DNA of 64,000 nucleotides from Streptomyces katrae (GCF_000717655.1 NZ_JNZY01000003.1:186001-250000), one strand, 5' to 3'. Positions 1 through 8,677 are shown, counted from the first letter of the stretch. Numbers and translations are program-made. Notes: generated by a model from the letters alone, not told the origin.

Positions 1-293
1 ACCCGAGCGGCATGGGCTGGGCCGACCGGGGCTTCCAGCTCGACCCCGCCCACCGGTCCGCCCTTTTCGACTACGCCGGCAACATCGGCCCCACGGTCTG
101 GTGGAACGGCGAGATCGTCGGCGGCTGGGCCCAGCGAGCGGACGGCGAGATCGTCTGGCGGATGCTGGCCGACCCCGGCCGCGCCGCAGAGGAGGCGATC
201 ACGGCCGAGGCTGCCCGCCTCGCCCGGTGGGTGGGCGACGCCCGGATCACCCCGCGCTTCCGCACCCCGCTGGAGCGCGAACTCGTCGCCTGA
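1..293 (+). CDS. Winged-helix DNA-binding domain protein, C-terminal part (5' end outside window)
   Basis: The reading frame is already open at base 3 and runs to a TGA at 291-293, so this is the 3' end of a longer gene. About 97 residues are visible. The segment G-N-I-G-P-T-V-W-W-N-G-x-I-V-G-G-W-A-Q-R and the closing R-F-R-T-P-L-E-R-E-L are typical of the C-terminus of the actinobacterial winged helix DNA-binding domain family (HTH_42/AlkZ-like, formerly DUF1006). Some members of this superfamily are DNA glycosylases; the exact role here is unknown. The ATG at 12 is internal, not the start. Confidence 0.75.
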   Translation, partial: PSGMGWADRGFQLDPAHRSALFDYAGNIGPTVWWNGEIVGGWAQRADGEIVWRMLADPGRAAEEAITAEAARLARWVGDARITPRFRTPLERELVA

Positions 294-311
294 GCCTGTC
301 GACCGAAGCGC

Positions 312-1697
312 TCAGCCGATGCCCCGCCAGCCCTGCGGGTCGATGCCGCCGGGCACCGGGGCCTGGGCGTCGTACGGCTCCCTCGTGAACACGAACGAGC
401 CCAGATCGAGGTGGCTCACCGAACCGTCCTCGCGCCGGACCGCCCGCAGCGTCTCCCCCGCGTAGTAGCCGGAGAGCCCGGTCCAACTGCCGTCGGGTTC
501 GGCCCGGAACCGGGCCGAGCGGCCCGTCACACCCACCGGGGCGAGCTCCAACAGCCCGTCCGCCTTCAGCCGCAGCACCTGCGCCGACGTCCCCCAGTAC
601 CAGGGACCACACAGCTCCAGGGCGACCGGATCGGCCTCCCGGAACGGCCGCCAGGGCTGTGGGAACCGCGGCTCCGCGTCCGCGACGATCGCCACCAGGT
701 CCGCGGCCACCGTCGCGGCGGGCAGCCCCGACGTGCAGTTCGCCAGCACCACGGCCGCCACGTCGTCCGCCTCGCTCAGCCACAGCCCTGCGACGAATCC
801 CGGGAGGGAGCCGCTGTGGCCGGCGAGCCTGCGTCCGCCGCCGTCCGTCAGCTGCACGCCGAGCCCGTAGCCCAGCTCGGCGAAACCAGGCTCCGGCGGA
901 GAGGCCGGCGTCCGCATCTCCCGTACGGTCTCCGCGCTCAGCACCCGCTCGTCACCACGGGCGAGGAACACCGCGAACCGCGCCAAGTCGCGCGTCGTGG
1001 ACCAGAGTTGCCCGGCCGCGGCCATCAGCCCCAGATCCTCCAGCGGCTCGGGCATCATCACGTCGGCCCACGGGTGCACCGCCCAGCCGCCCGCGTGCGG
1101 AGCCTGCGGCTGAGCCGTCGTACGGTCCAGGGCCAGCGGCTCCAGGACCTCGGCCCGGAGCACCTCTTCCCACGGCTTCCCGCGTACGGCCTCCACGAGC
1201 GAACCCAGCAGCGTGTAGCCGGGGTTGGAGTAGTGGTGCCGCCGTCCGGGCTGGAAGCGGAACGGCTCCTCGCCCAGCACGTCGGCCAGCCCGGGGCGCA
1301 GGGCACCGGGCGTACGCTCCCACCACTCGCCGGGCGTTTCAGCCGCCAATCCACTCGTGTGGGCCAGCAGTTGGGCGACGGTCACCTCCCCGGCGGCCGT
1401 GCCCGGCAGGTACTTCTCCAGCGGGTCCTCGAGCTGCAGCAGCCCCTCGTCGCGCAGCCGCATCACCAGAACAGCGGTGAAGGTCTTGCTGATCGACCCG
1501 ATCCGGTACTGCACGTTCCCGTCGGGTCCGTGCCCCTCGACGGAGGTCCGGGAGCCCTCCCAGACCACCTCACCGCCGCGGGCCACGGCCGCCACCACCG
1601 ACGGCGCCCGTCCCTCGCTCTGTGCAACGGCGATCCGGTGCCTCAGCGCACGCCGGGTGGCAGGGAGCAGTTCCAGGTCTTCAGATACGGCATCCAT
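312..1697 (-). CDS. Serine hydrolase of the beta-lactamase / class C PBP family
   Basis: A 461-residue protein with the three active-site elements of the family: SxxK as S68-I-S-K71, YxN as Y156-S-N158, and H294-S-G296 in place of KTG. Such proteins are D-aminopeptidases, esterases or DD-peptidase-like enzymes; the substrate cannot be read from sequence. No signal peptide is evident, so a cytoplasmic esterase-like role is possible. The C-terminal ~110 residues are a separate beta-rich domain seen in many relatives. It begins only 9 bp after the dnaB stop codon on the same strand, so read-through from dnaB is likely. Confidence 0.85.
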   Translation of the reverse strand: MDAVSEDLELLPATRRALRHRIAVAQSEGRAPSVVAAVARGGEVVWEGSRTSVEGHGPDGNVQYRIGSISKTFTAVLVMRLRDEGLLQLEDPLEKYLPGTAAGEVTVAQLLAHTSGLAAETPGEWWERTPGALRPGLADVLGEEPFRFQPGRRHHYSNPGYTLLGSLVEAVRGKPWEEVLRAEVLEPLALDRTTAQPQAPHAGGWAVHPWADVMMPEPLEDLGLMAAAGQLWSTTRDLARFAVFLARGDERVLSAETVREMRTPASPPEPGFAELGYGLGVQLTDGGGRRLAGHSGSLPGFVAGLWLSEADDVAAVVLANCTSGLPAATVAADLVAIVADAEPRFPQPWRPFREADPVALELCGPWYWGTSAQVLRLKADGLLELAPVGVTGRSARFRAEPDGSWTGLSGYYAGETLRAVRREDGSVSHLDLGSFVFTREPYDAQAPVPGGIDPQGWRGIG

Positions 1698-1706
1698 GAT
1701 CGGATG

Positions 1707-3185
1707 CTACGTGTTGGCCATGTCCACGAACCGCGAATAGTGGCCCTGGAAGGCGACCGTGATCGTCGCCGTGGGGCCGTTACGGTGCTTCGCCACGATC
1801 AGGTCCGCCTCGCCCGCGCGGGGAGACTCCTTCTCGTACGCGTCCTCACGGTGCAACAGGATCACCATGTCGGCGTCCTGCTCGATCGAGCCCGACTCAC
1901 GCAGGTCGGAGACCATCGGCTTCTTGTCGGTGCGCTGCTCGGGACCACGGTTCAGCTGCGACAGCGCGATCACCGGCACCTCGAGCTCCTTGGCCAGCAG
2001 CTTGAGGTTTCGTGACATGTCCGAGACCTCCTGCTGGCGGCTCTCGGGACGGCGCGAGCCGCCCGACTGCATCAGCTGGAGGTAGTCGATGACGACGAGC
2101 GAGAGGTCGTTGCGCTGCTTGAGTCGTCGGCACTTCGCCCGGATCTCCATCATCGACAGGTTCGGGGAATCGTCGATGTAGAGCGGGGCCGCGGAGACAT
2201 CCGGCATCCGGCGGGCCAGGCGGGTCCAGTCGTCGTCCGTCATGGTGCCCGAGCGCATGTGGTGCAGGGCCACCCGGGCCTCCGCCGACAGGAGACGCAT
2301 CGCGATCTCGTTACGCCCCATTTCGAGGGAGAAGATCACGCTCGGCAGATTGCTCTTGATGGAACAGGCGCGGGCGAAGTCCAGCGCGAGGGTGGACTTG
2401 CCCATGGCGGGACGGGCCGCGATGACGATCATCTGGCCCGGGTGCAGGCCGTTGGTCAGCGAGTCGAGGTCCGTGAACCCGGTCGGCACGCCCGACATCT
2501 GGCCGCTGCGCGAGCCGATGGCCTCGATCTCGTCGAGCGCACCCTCCATGATGTCGCCGAGCGGCAGGTAATCCTCGGACGTCCGCTGCTCGGTGACGGC
2601 GTAGATCTCGGCCTGGGCGCTGTTGACGATCTCGTCGACGTCGCCGTCCGCCGCGTATCCCATCTGCGTGATCTTCGTACCGGCGGCGACGAGGCGGCGC
2701 AGGACGGCCCGCTCGTGAACGATCTCCGCGTAGTACTCGGCGTTGGCCGCGGTCGGAACCGACTGGACGAGGGTGTGCAGGTACGAGGCCCCGCCGACCT
2801 TGCTGATCTCACCGCGGCGGGTCAGCTCGGCGCCGACCGTGATCGGGTCGGCCGGCTCGCCCTTGGCGTACAGGTCGAGGATCGCCTGGTAGATCGTTTC
2901 GTGCGAGGGCCGGTAGAAGTCGTGGCCCTTGATGACCTCGACCACGTCCGCGATCGCATCCTTGGACAGCAGCATCCCGCCGAGCACCGACTGCTCGGCG
3001 TCGAGGTCCTGCGGGGGGACGCGCTCGAAGCCGCCACCGCCGTCCCAGGAGCCGCCCTCACGGCCCCGCTCGTGCTGTTCGTCCCCGCGGACCCGGCCGT
3101 CGCTGTTACGGCGCGGACGGGCGGGCAGACGGTCACCCGGACCGCTGTCGGCCCAGGGGTCGTCCATGGGCTCGGGCATGCTCAC
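1707..3185 (-). CDS. dnaB: Replicative DNA helicase DnaB
   Basis: The hexameric helicase that unwinds DNA at the replication fork. After a ~50-residue Gly/Arg-rich disordered leader, the N-terminal DnaB domain starts near PPQDLDAEQSVLGGML. The RecA-like ATPase carries Walker A ARPAMGKST and Walker B LVVIDYLQLM. The GTG at 3185 (492 aa) is chosen because GGAGGAGG lies 7 nt upstream; an ATG two codons inside is spaced less well. The upstream open frame to 3626 has no family match and is discarded. No intein is present. The start faces an intergenic DnaA-box cluster, and a serine hydrolase gene follows 9 bp downstream. Confidence 0.97.
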   Translation of the reverse strand: MSMPEPMDDPWADSGPGDRLPARPRRNSDGRVRGDEQHERGREGGSWDGGGGFERVPPQDLDAEQSVLGGMLLSKDAIADVVEVIKGHDFYRPSHETIYQAILDLYAKGEPADPITVGAELTRRGEISKVGGASYLHTLVQSVPTAANAEYYAEIVHERAVLRRLVAAGTKITQMGYAADGDVDEIVNSAQAEIYAVTEQRTSEDYLPLGDIMEGALDEIEAIGSRSGQMSGVPTGFTDLDSLTNGLHPGQMIVIAARPAMGKSTLALDFARACSIKSNLPSVIFSLEMGRNEIAMRLLSAEARVALHHMRSGTMTDDDWTRLARRMPDVSAAPLYIDDSPNLSMMEIRAKCRRLKQRNDLSLVVIDYLQLMQSGGSRRPESRQQEVSDMSRNLKLLAKELEVPVIALSQLNRGPEQRTDKKPMVSDLRESGSIEQDADMVILLHREDAYEKESPRAGEADLIVAKHRNGPTATITVAFQGHYSRFVDMANT

Positions 3186-3331
3186 CGGGCCGCCTCCTCC
3201 CGTCCGCAACGCGGACCTCGCCGTGCCACTCTTTCTAGGGCACGGCTCTGACATTTGGGGCACCCGGATCCGCTGTCGGAGAGTCGGGCAACGCCCAACG
3301 GTAGGGCCGGGAGCGACGTCAGCCAATCTTG

Positions 3332-3431
3332 TTATCCACAGGCTGTGTGGATGAGATGTGGATGACCGACCCAATGCTGTGGGTAAGTCGCCGGAAGCTG
3401 TGCACGGACCGGGGGACGGCGCTGTGGACAA
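3332..3431. promoter_or_regulatory. DnaA-box cluster in the dnaB-MATE intergenic region
   Basis: The 434-bp gap between dnaB and the MATE gene contains a perfect TTATCCACA at 3332-3340, TGTGGATGA at 3346-3354 and 3357-3365, TGTGGGTAA at 3378-3386 and a perfect TGTGGACAA at 3423-3431. These match the DnaA box (TTATCCACA, or TTGTCCACA in Streptomyces) in both orientations. They lie 150-250 bp upstream of dnaB. In S. coelicolor, DnaA-box clusters outside oriC are known to influence initiation frequency; whether this is the orthologue of one of them cannot be settled here. Confidence 0.75.
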
Positions 3432-3560
3432 AATCACCTGTACTCCCCAAGCACCCAGCCTGACCTGCAGCTCCTTCCTCCACGGGCTGTGGGGGAGAAA
3501 TTTCTTCGCGGCGTTTCCGAGATCGCCTCCAACGGGGTGCCGAGAAGACGCAAGCCAACT

Positions 3561-3613
3561 CACAGGTAAGGATCCAAGGCCAGTTGCGTCTATTACCTGT
3601 GGAAGATTAGATT
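3561..3613 (+). promoter_or_regulatory. Promoter and inverted repeat of the MATE gene, probably leaderless
   Basis: A -35 like TTGCGT (3584-3589) and a -10 TAGATT (3608-3613) are separated by 18 bp, and the ATG at 3620 is only 7 bp beyond the -10, so the transcript would be leaderless. No Shine-Dalgarno sequence is present. A perfect 9-bp inverted repeat (CACAGGTAA at 3561-3569, TTACCTGTG at 3593-3601) brackets the -35, which looks like a repressor operator. Confidence 0.5.
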
Positions 3614-3619
3614 GAGCGC

Positions 3620-4957
3620 ATGACACAGGCTCTCGTGCCGCTGAAGGCAGCCCCGAGACGGCACGACCGCGAGATACTCGCGCTCGCCGTCCCGGCTTTC
3701 GGCGCCCTCGTCGCCGAACCCCTGTTCGTGATGGCCGACAGCGCCATCGTGGGGCACCTCGGCACCCCCCAACTGGCAGGACTCGGCATCGCCGCCGCCC
3801 TCCTCACCACCGCCGTCAGCGTCTTCGTGTTCCTCGCCTACGCCACCACCGCGGCCGTCTCCCGCCGGGTCGGCGCGGGGGACCTCCCGGCAGCCATCCG
3901 GCAGGGCATGGACGGCATCTGGCTCGCCCTCCTGATCGGGGCGGCCGTCGTAGCCGTCGTACTCCCCGCGGCGCCCTGGCTGATCTCCCTCTTCGGAGCC
4001 TCCGACACCGTCGCCCCGTACGCGGTCACCTACCTGCGGATCTCCGCCCTGGGAATCCCGGCCATGCTGATGGTGCTGGCCGCCACCGGCGTCATCCGCG
4101 GTCTCCAGGACACCCGTACCCCGCTCTACGTCGCCATCGGGGGCTTCGCTCTCAACGCGGGCCTGAACGGCGCCCTCGTATACGGCGCAGGCTTCGGCAT
4201 CGCCGGTTCCGCCTGCGGCACCGTGATCGCCCAGTGCGCCATGGCCGGCGCTTATCTGGTGGTGGTGGTCCGCGGAGCCCGCCGACACGGGGCCTCCCTG
4301 CACCCCGACCTCGCGGGTATCCGGGCCTGCGCCCAAGCCGGCGTACCGCTGCTGGTGCGCACCTTGTCGCTGCGCGCCGTCCTGATGATCGCAACTGCCG
4401 TGGCCGCGCGGCTCGGCGACGCGGACATCGCAGCCCACCAGATACTGCTCTCCCTGTGGAGCCTGCTCGCCTTCGCTCTCGACGCCATCGCCATCGCCGG
4501 ACAGGCCATCATCGGCCGCTACCTGGGCGCCGACGACACCGCGGGGGCCAGGGCCGTCTGCCGCCGGGTGATGCAGTGGGGCATCGTCTCCGGGTTCGTC
4601 CTGGGCACGCTGGTGATCGCGGCCCGCCCGCTGTTCATCCCGCTCTTCACCGGCGATCCGGCAGTCGAGGACGCCTTGCTGCCCGCCCTGCTGGTCGTGG
4701 CCCTGTGCCAGCCGGTGGCCGGCATCGTGTTCGTGCTCGACGGGGTTCTCATGGGTGCGGGGGACGGCCGCTACCTGGCCTGGGCGATGCTCGTGACGCT
4801 GGCCGCGTTCACGCCGGTGGCCCTGCTCGTCCCGACCGTCGGAGGCGGTCTGACGACGCTCTGGTGGGCCATGACCCTGATGATGCTGGTCCGGATGGCC
4901 ACCCTCCAGCTGCGCGCACGCTCCGGCCGATGGCTGGTCGCGGGGGCGACCCGCTGA
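3620..4957 (+). CDS. MATE family efflux transporter (DinF-like)
   Basis: A 445-residue polytopic membrane protein with about twelve hydrophobic segments in two pseudo-symmetric halves, starting at residues ~15-35. The region PAFGALVAEPLFVMADSAIV is typical of the DinF branch of the multidrug and toxic compound extrusion family. These antiporters export cationic drugs or metabolites using H+ or Na+; the substrate here is unknown. The ATG at 3620 sits 7 bp after a good -10, consistent with leaderless translation. The gene is divergent from dnaB and convergent with rplI. Confidence 0.9.
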   Translation: MTQALVPLKAAPRRHDREILALAVPAFGALVAEPLFVMADSAIVGHLGTPQLAGLGIAAALLTTAVSVFVFLAYATTAAVSRRVGAGDLPAAIRQGMDGIWLALLIGAAVVAVVLPAAPWLISLFGASDTVAPYAVTYLRISALGIPAMLMVLAATGVIRGLQDTRTPLYVAIGGFALNAGLNGALVYGAGFGIAGSACGTVIAQCAMAGAYLVVVVRGARRHGASLHPDLAGIRACAQAGVPLLVRTLSLRAVLMIATAVAARLGDADIAAHQILLSLWSLLAFALDAIAIAGQAIIGRYLGADDTAGARAVCRRVMQWGIVSGFVLGTLVIAARPLFIPLFTGDPAVEDALLPALLVVALCQPVAGIVFVLDGVLMGAGDGRYLAWAMLVTLAAFTPVALLVPTVGGGLTTLWWAMTLMMLVRMATLQLRARSGRWLVAGATR

Positions 4958-4970
4958 TCCACGAGCCGAT

Positions 4971-4984
4971 GTTTCACGTGAAAC
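4971..4984. other. parS site (perfect)
   Basis: GTTTCACGTGAAAC, the 14-bp ParB-binding palindrome of Streptomyces, between the MATE stop and the rplI terminator. It is the first of a pair 45 bp apart. Confidence 0.92.
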
Positions 4985-5015
4985 ACGGGTCGTTCCGCGG
5001 CATGCTCCCCCGCAG

Positions 5016-5029
5016 GTTTCACGTGAAAC
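5016..5029. other. parS site (perfect)
   Basis: GTTTCACGTGAAAC, second of the intergenic pair. It lies 22 bp from the rplI terminator hairpin. Confidence 0.92.
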
Positions 5030-5051
5030 ATCGGTCGGAGCCCGAGAACGA

Positions 5052-5086
5052 CGAAGGGCCGCACCCCACAGGGGTGCGGCCCTTCG
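5052..5086 (-). terminator. Terminator of the rpsF-ssb-rpsR-rplI operon
   Basis: A perfect 16-bp GC-rich stem with a 3-nt ACA loop, starting 10 bp beyond the rplI stop. It is symmetric, so it may also stop MATE transcription from the other side. Confidence 0.85.
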
Positions 5087-5096
5087 CGTGCAGCAC

Positions 5097-5543
5097 TTAG
5101 GCGGCGACGACCTCGACGCCCACGTTCGCGGCGACCTCGGCGTGCAGACGCACGGAGACCTGGTACGAACCGAGGGTCTTGATCGGGGCAGCCAGCTCGA
5201 CGCGGCGCTTGTCGACCTTCGGACCACCGGAAGCCTCGATCGCCGTGGCGATGTCGGCCGGGGTCACGGAGCCGAAGAGACGGCCGGCGTCACCCGAGCG
5301 GGTGGCCAGACGGACCTTCGTGCCCTCGAGCTTGGCCTTGACCTCGTTGGCCTGCTCGATGGTCGCGATCTCGTGGATCTTGCGGGCGCGGCGGATCTGC
5401 GCCACGTCCTTCTCGCCACCCTTGGTCCAGCGGATCGCGAAACCACGCGGGACCAGGTAGTTGCGAGCGTAACCGTCCTTGACGTCGACGACATCGCCGG
5501 CGGCACCGAGGCCAGAAACCTCGTGGGTCAGGATGATCTTCAT
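5097..5543 (-). CDS. rplI: 50S ribosomal protein bL9
   Basis: A 148-residue protein beginning [20 protein letters not shown], the classic L9 N-terminal domain with the conserved GxxGDVV and GYARNYL(V/I)P signatures, followed by the long connecting helix and the C-terminal rRNA-binding domain. L9 binds 23S rRNA near the L1 stalk and helps keep the reading frame. It is the last gene of rpsF-ssb-rpsR-rplI, 18 bp after rpsR, and a strong hairpin follows. Confidence 0.97.
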   Translation of the reverse strand: MKIILTHEVSGLGAAGDVVDVKDGYARNYLVPRGFAIRWTKGGEKDVAQIRRARKIHEIATIEQANEVKAKLEGTKVRLATRSGDAGRLFGSVTPADIATAIEASGGPKVDKRRVELAAPIKTLGSYQVSVRLHAEVAANVGVEVVAA

Positions 5544-5561
5544 TAGTCGGTCACCCTTTCC

Positions 5562-5798
5562 TTATCGCGCGGTGGACGTGTAGGGCAGCAGCGCCATCTC
5601 ACGGCTGTTCTTCACGGCCGTGGCGACGTCACGCTGGTGCTGCGTGCAGTTGCCGGTGACGCGGCGGGCACGGATCTTGCCGCGGTCGGAAATGAACTTC
5701 CGCAGCATGTTCGTGTCCTTGTAGTCCACGTACGCGGTCTTGTCCTTGCAGAACGCGCAGACCTTCTTCTTAGGCTTGCGCACAGGCGGCTTCGCCAT
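5562..5798 (-). CDS. rpsR: 30S ribosomal protein bS18 (zinc-binding type)
   Basis: A 78-residue S18 that pairs with S6 on the 30S platform. It has [11 protein letters not shown] near residue 10 and a later NCTQHQRDV segment, giving a CxxC...CxxH set of metal ligands. This marks it as the zinc-containing (C+) paralogue. Streptomyces typically also carry a zinc-free copy expressed under zinc starvation; this operon copy would be the zinc-replete form. It lies between ssb and rplI. Confidence 0.96.
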   Translation of the reverse strand: MAKPPVRKPKKKVCAFCKDKTAYVDYKDTNMLRKFISDRGKIRARRVTGNCTQHQRDVATAVKNSREMALLPYTSTAR

Positions 5799-5841
5799 TG
5801 TGTCTCTCCTGTGTGATCAAGAAGTGGGGATGCGAGCTTCC

Positions 5842-6435
5842 CTAGAAGGGAGGCTCGTCCGAGTAGCCACCGTTGGAGCCGCCGGAGCTTCCGCCCCAGC
5901 CGCCCCCGCCGCCCTGCTGCTGCTGGCCGCCGGCCGGCGCACTGGACGCCCACGGGTCGTCGGAGGGAGCTCCGCCGCCCTGCGGGGCGCCGCCGCTGGG
6001 GGCTCCGCCCCAGCCACCGCCGCCGCCCTGCTGCTGGCCACCGCCGCCGTATCCACCCTGACCACCGCGGCCGGTGGTCTTGGCGACCTTGGCCGTGGCG
6101 TTCTTCAGGCTGGGGCCGACTTCCTCGACGTCCAGCTCGTAGACCGTGCGCTTGACACCCTCACGGTCCTCGTACGACCGCTGCCTCAGCCGGCCCTGCA
6201 CGATGACGCGCATGCCCCGCTGAAGGGACTCGGCGACGTTCTCGGCCGCCTGCCGCCACACCGAGCAAGTCAGGAACAGGCTCTCGCCGTCCTTCCACTC
6301 GTTGGTCTGGCGGTCGAAGGTGCGGGGGGTGGACGCGACACGGAACTTCGCGACCGCCGCACCCGAGGGGGTGAAGCGCAGCTCGGGGTCGTCGACGAGA
6401 TTGCCGACGACCGTGATGACGGTCTCGCCTGCCAT
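5842..6435 (-). CDS. ssb: Single-stranded DNA-binding protein SSB
   Basis: A 197-residue protein with an N-terminal OB fold (about residues 1-110; start [20 protein letters not shown]), a long Gly/Gln-rich linker of [12 protein letters not shown] type, and the acidic protein-interaction tip SDEPPF at the C-terminus. It coats ssDNA at the fork and recruits replication and repair partners through the tip. It sits inside the ribosomal operon between rpsF and rpsR, as in many bacteria. The low-complexity linker produces long spurious frames on the other strand. Confidence 0.97.
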   Translation of the reverse strand: MAGETVITVVGNLVDDPELRFTPSGAAVAKFRVASTPRTFDRQTNEWKDGESLFLTCSVWRQAAENVAESLQRGMRVIVQGRLRQRSYEDREGVKRTVYELDVEEVGPSLKNATAKVAKTTGRGGQGGYGGGGQQQGGGGGWGGAPSGGAPQGGGAPSDDPWASSAPAGGQQQQGGGGGWGGSSGGSNGGYSDEPPF

Positions 6436-6508
6436 GGATGAACCTCTCGGCGGGGATTTGCTGCTGGGCTGCTGTGCTACTCGGTCCCGATTACCGCTGA
6501 ACCGAAGT

Positions 6509-6799
6509 TCAGTGGGTCTCGGGGCGGAGGACCTTGGTCCGGAGAACCGACTCGTTCAGGTTCATCTGTCGGTCAAGCTCCTTGACGACCGCAGGCTCGG
6601 CCTGAAGGTCGATGACCGAGTAGATGCCCTCGGGCTTCTTCTTGATCTCGTAAGCGAGACGACGACGGCCCCAGGTGTCGACCTTCTCGACCTTTCCGTT
6701 GCCCTCACGGACGACGGAGAGGAAGTTCTCGATCAGCGGGGAGACAGCGCGCTCCTCGAGATCGGGGTCGAGGATGACCATCACTTCGTAGTGACGCAT
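6509..6799 (-). CDS. rpsF: 30S ribosomal protein bS6
   Basis: A 96-residue S6 ([19 protein letters not shown]...) that binds S18 and 16S rRNA. The ATG at 6799 is fixed by AAAGGAGGTGGG just upstream and by the family N-terminus; an in-frame extension to 6952 has no family match. It is the first gene of rpsF-ssb-rpsR-rplI. Upstream lie a candidate promoter and two hairpins that may form a leader element. Confidence 0.96.
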   Translation of the reverse strand: MRHYEVMVILDPDLEERAVSPLIENFLSVVREGNGKVEKVDTWGRRRLAYEIKKKPEGIYSVIDLQAEPAVVKELDRQMNLNESVLRTKVLRPETH

Positions 6800-6828
6800 G
6801 TGGAACCCACCTCCTTTGGACTCAGCGG

Positions 6829-6894
6829 CCACGGTCGTTCCGTGGCAGGAGGGTCGTGATGCGTGCGCACGGCGTCTGTGAGCAGACACCGCGC
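6829..6894 (-). promoter_or_regulatory. rpsF 5' leader with two hairpins (candidate S6:S18 autoregulatory element)
   Basis: On the - strand the leader folds into an imperfect long hairpin (6865-6894, inner arms GTCTG/CAGAC) and a perfect 6-bp hairpin CCACGG/CCGTGG (6829-6845) just before the ribosome-binding site. Many bacteria have an S6:S18-binding structure in the rpsF leader. The position fits, but I have not matched the consensus loop. Confidence 0.35.
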
Positions 6895-6902
6895 AGCTGT
6901 AC

Positions 6903-6932
6903 AGACTACCTGCTCGACTCCTTCCGGTTGAA
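6903..6932 (-). promoter_or_regulatory. Candidate rpsF promoter
   Basis: On the - strand, TTCAAC (6927-6932), an 18-bp spacer and TAGTCT (6903-6908). Transcription would start near 6896, exactly at the first leader hairpin. The -35 is weak. Confidence 0.35.
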
Positions 6933-7047
6933 ATCCGACGGGAAGAGGCCACACTCTGTATTCACCGGGTGTGCTCGGTGCTATGCCCCGGCCCCTGCCG
7001 GAGGCAGCCCCGCGCACCGCTCTGCGTCAGCCAGGAGGTGCCTTCCG

Positions 7048-7350
7048 ATGGCACAGGCAATGCAACGTCAGCCCATCTCGATCTTCGCCACCGACGGCAA
7101 GCCCCATCCGCTGCAGGACGCGCTCATGGCGGCCACGCTGGTGCTCGGGGTCGTGGCGTTCGTCACGGGATTCTTCGACAATCTGCACCTGCTCAGCTCG
7201 TGGACCGGGCTCGTCGGCATCCTGACCGGCGCGTACGGACAGTTCATCTCCGAGACGACACGCGAGCGCTTCGCACTGATCATCGGGCTTGGCGCCTCGG
7301 CCGTGGGCTTCTACCTCGGTATGTTCCACGGCGGCCTCTTCGGCGGCTGA
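7048..7350 (+). CDS. Small conserved integral membrane protein
   Basis: A 100-residue protein starting MAQAMQRQPISIFATDGKPH. The ATG at 7048 has AGGAGGTG 7 nt upstream; the longer frame to 6856 is not supported. Three hydrophobic segments are visible, at about residues 27-47, 53-69 and 77-95. It resembles uncharacterised membrane proteins found at this position in other Streptomyces. No catalytic motif is visible. It is on its own transcription unit, divergent from rpsF and 141 bp before femX. Confidence 0.75.
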   Translation: MAQAMQRQPISIFATDGKPHPLQDALMAATLVLGVVAFVTGFFDNLHLLSSWTGLVGILTGAYGQFISETTRERFALIIGLGASAVGFYLGMFHGGLFGG

Positions 7351-7491
7351 CGGGGCTGACCGGGGGTACCTCCGCGACAGGGCACCGGCCGCTCACCGGC
7401 CCGGGCCCGGCCCGTCCCCCAGAAGGGTGGCGCCCTTGTCGCAGTAGGCTTCGCGCCATAGCCAGCGAAGCCGCCGGAGGAGACGCCCCGC

Positions 7492-8610
7492 ATGAGCCTG
7501 TCCCTGAGGACCATCAGCCGAGAGCAGCATCTGGGATACCTCCAGAGCCTGCCCTCGGCTAGCCACTGCCAGGTCCCGGCGTGGGCCGACGTGAAGAACG
7601 AGTGGCGCTCCGAGAACCTCGGTTGGTTCGACCAGAACGACGAACTGGTCGGTGCCGCCCTCGTGTTGTACCGCCAGCTGCCCAAGGTGAAGCGGTACCT
7701 CGCCTACCTTCCCGAAGGCCCGGTCATCAACTGGTACGCCCCGAATCTGGAGGAGTGGCTCCAGCCGATGCTGGCGCACCTCAAGCGCCAGGGCGCCTTC
7801 ACCGTGAAGATGGGCCCGCCCGTCGTCATCCGCCGCTGGAACTCCGCCGCCATCAAGGCCGGAATCCAGGACCCCGAGGTCAAGCGCCTGCGGGACGTGG
7901 AGGCCTCGCACATCGAGCCCCGCGCGTTCGAGGTGTCCGACAAGCTGCGCCGCATGGGCTGGCAGCAGGGCGAGGACGGCGGCGCCGGCTTCGGCGACGT
8001 GCAGCCCCGCTACGTCTTCCAGGTGCCGCTCGCCAACCGCTCGCTGGACGACGTCCTCAAGGGCTTCAACCAGCTGTGGCGCCGCAACATCAAGAAGGCC
8101 GAGAAGGCCGGCGTCGAGGTCGTCCAGGGCGGCTACGAGGACCTGCCGGTCTGGCAGGAGCTGTACGAGATCACGGCCGAGCGCGACAAGTTCCGCCCGC
8201 GCCCGCTCAGCTACTTCCAGCGCCAGTGGACGGCCCTCAACTCCGAGGACCCGAACCGGATGCGGCTGTACATCGCGAAGCACGAGGGGGAGCCGCTGGC
8301 CGCCGCCACGATGCTCACCGTCGGCCAGCACGTCTGGTACTCGTACGGCGCATCCGCCAACCACAAGCGCGAGGTGCGGCCATCGAACGCGATGCAGTGG
8401 CGCATGCTGCGCGATTCGTACGCGCTCGGTGCCAGCGTCTACGACCTGCGCGGCATCAGTGACACGCTGGACGAGAACGACCACCTGTTCGGCCTGATCC
8501 AGTTCAAGGTCGGTACAGGTGGCGAGGCCGTCGAGTACGTCGGCGAGTGGGACTTCCCGCTCAACAAGATGCTGCACAAGGCGCTCGACATCTACATGTC
8601 GCGCCGCTGA
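7492..8610 (+). CDS. femX: FemX-type lipid II aminoacyltransferase (FemABX family)
   Basis: A 372-residue FemABX protein with tandem GNAT-like lobes and the helical arm inserted in the second. Recognisable are NQLWRRNIKKAEKAGVEV, the YGASANHKREVRPSNAMQWR region and the final FKVGTGGEAVEYVGEWDFPL block. In S. coelicolor the FemX enzyme adds the single glycine to the L,L-diaminopimelate side chain of the peptidoglycan precursor, using glycyl-tRNA. The start has GGAGGAG 9-12 nt upstream. It is followed 67 bp later by a racemase-like gene on the same strand, a probable operon. Confidence 0.9.
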   Translation: MSLSLRTISREQHLGYLQSLPSASHCQVPAWADVKNEWRSENLGWFDQNDELVGAALVLYRQLPKVKRYLAYLPEGPVINWYAPNLEEWLQPMLAHLKRQGAFTVKMGPPVVIRRWNSAAIKAGIQDPEVKRLRDVEASHIEPRAFEVSDKLRRMGWQQGEDGGAGFGDVQPRYVFQVPLANRSLDDVLKGFNQLWRRNIKKAEKAGVEVVQGGYEDLPVWQELYEITAERDKFRPRPLSYFQRQWTALNSEDPNRMRLYIAKHEGEPLAAATMLTVGQHVWYSYGASANHKREVRPSNAMQWRMLRDSYALGASVYDLRGISDTLDENDHLFGLIQFKVGTGGEAVEYVGEWDFPLNKMLHKALDIYMSRR

Positions 8611-8677
8611 CCTCCTGCTGCATCCCCCACACCGCACCGCTGCACCTTGCAGCTTTCGAGAGAGGCTCCGGACGGGC

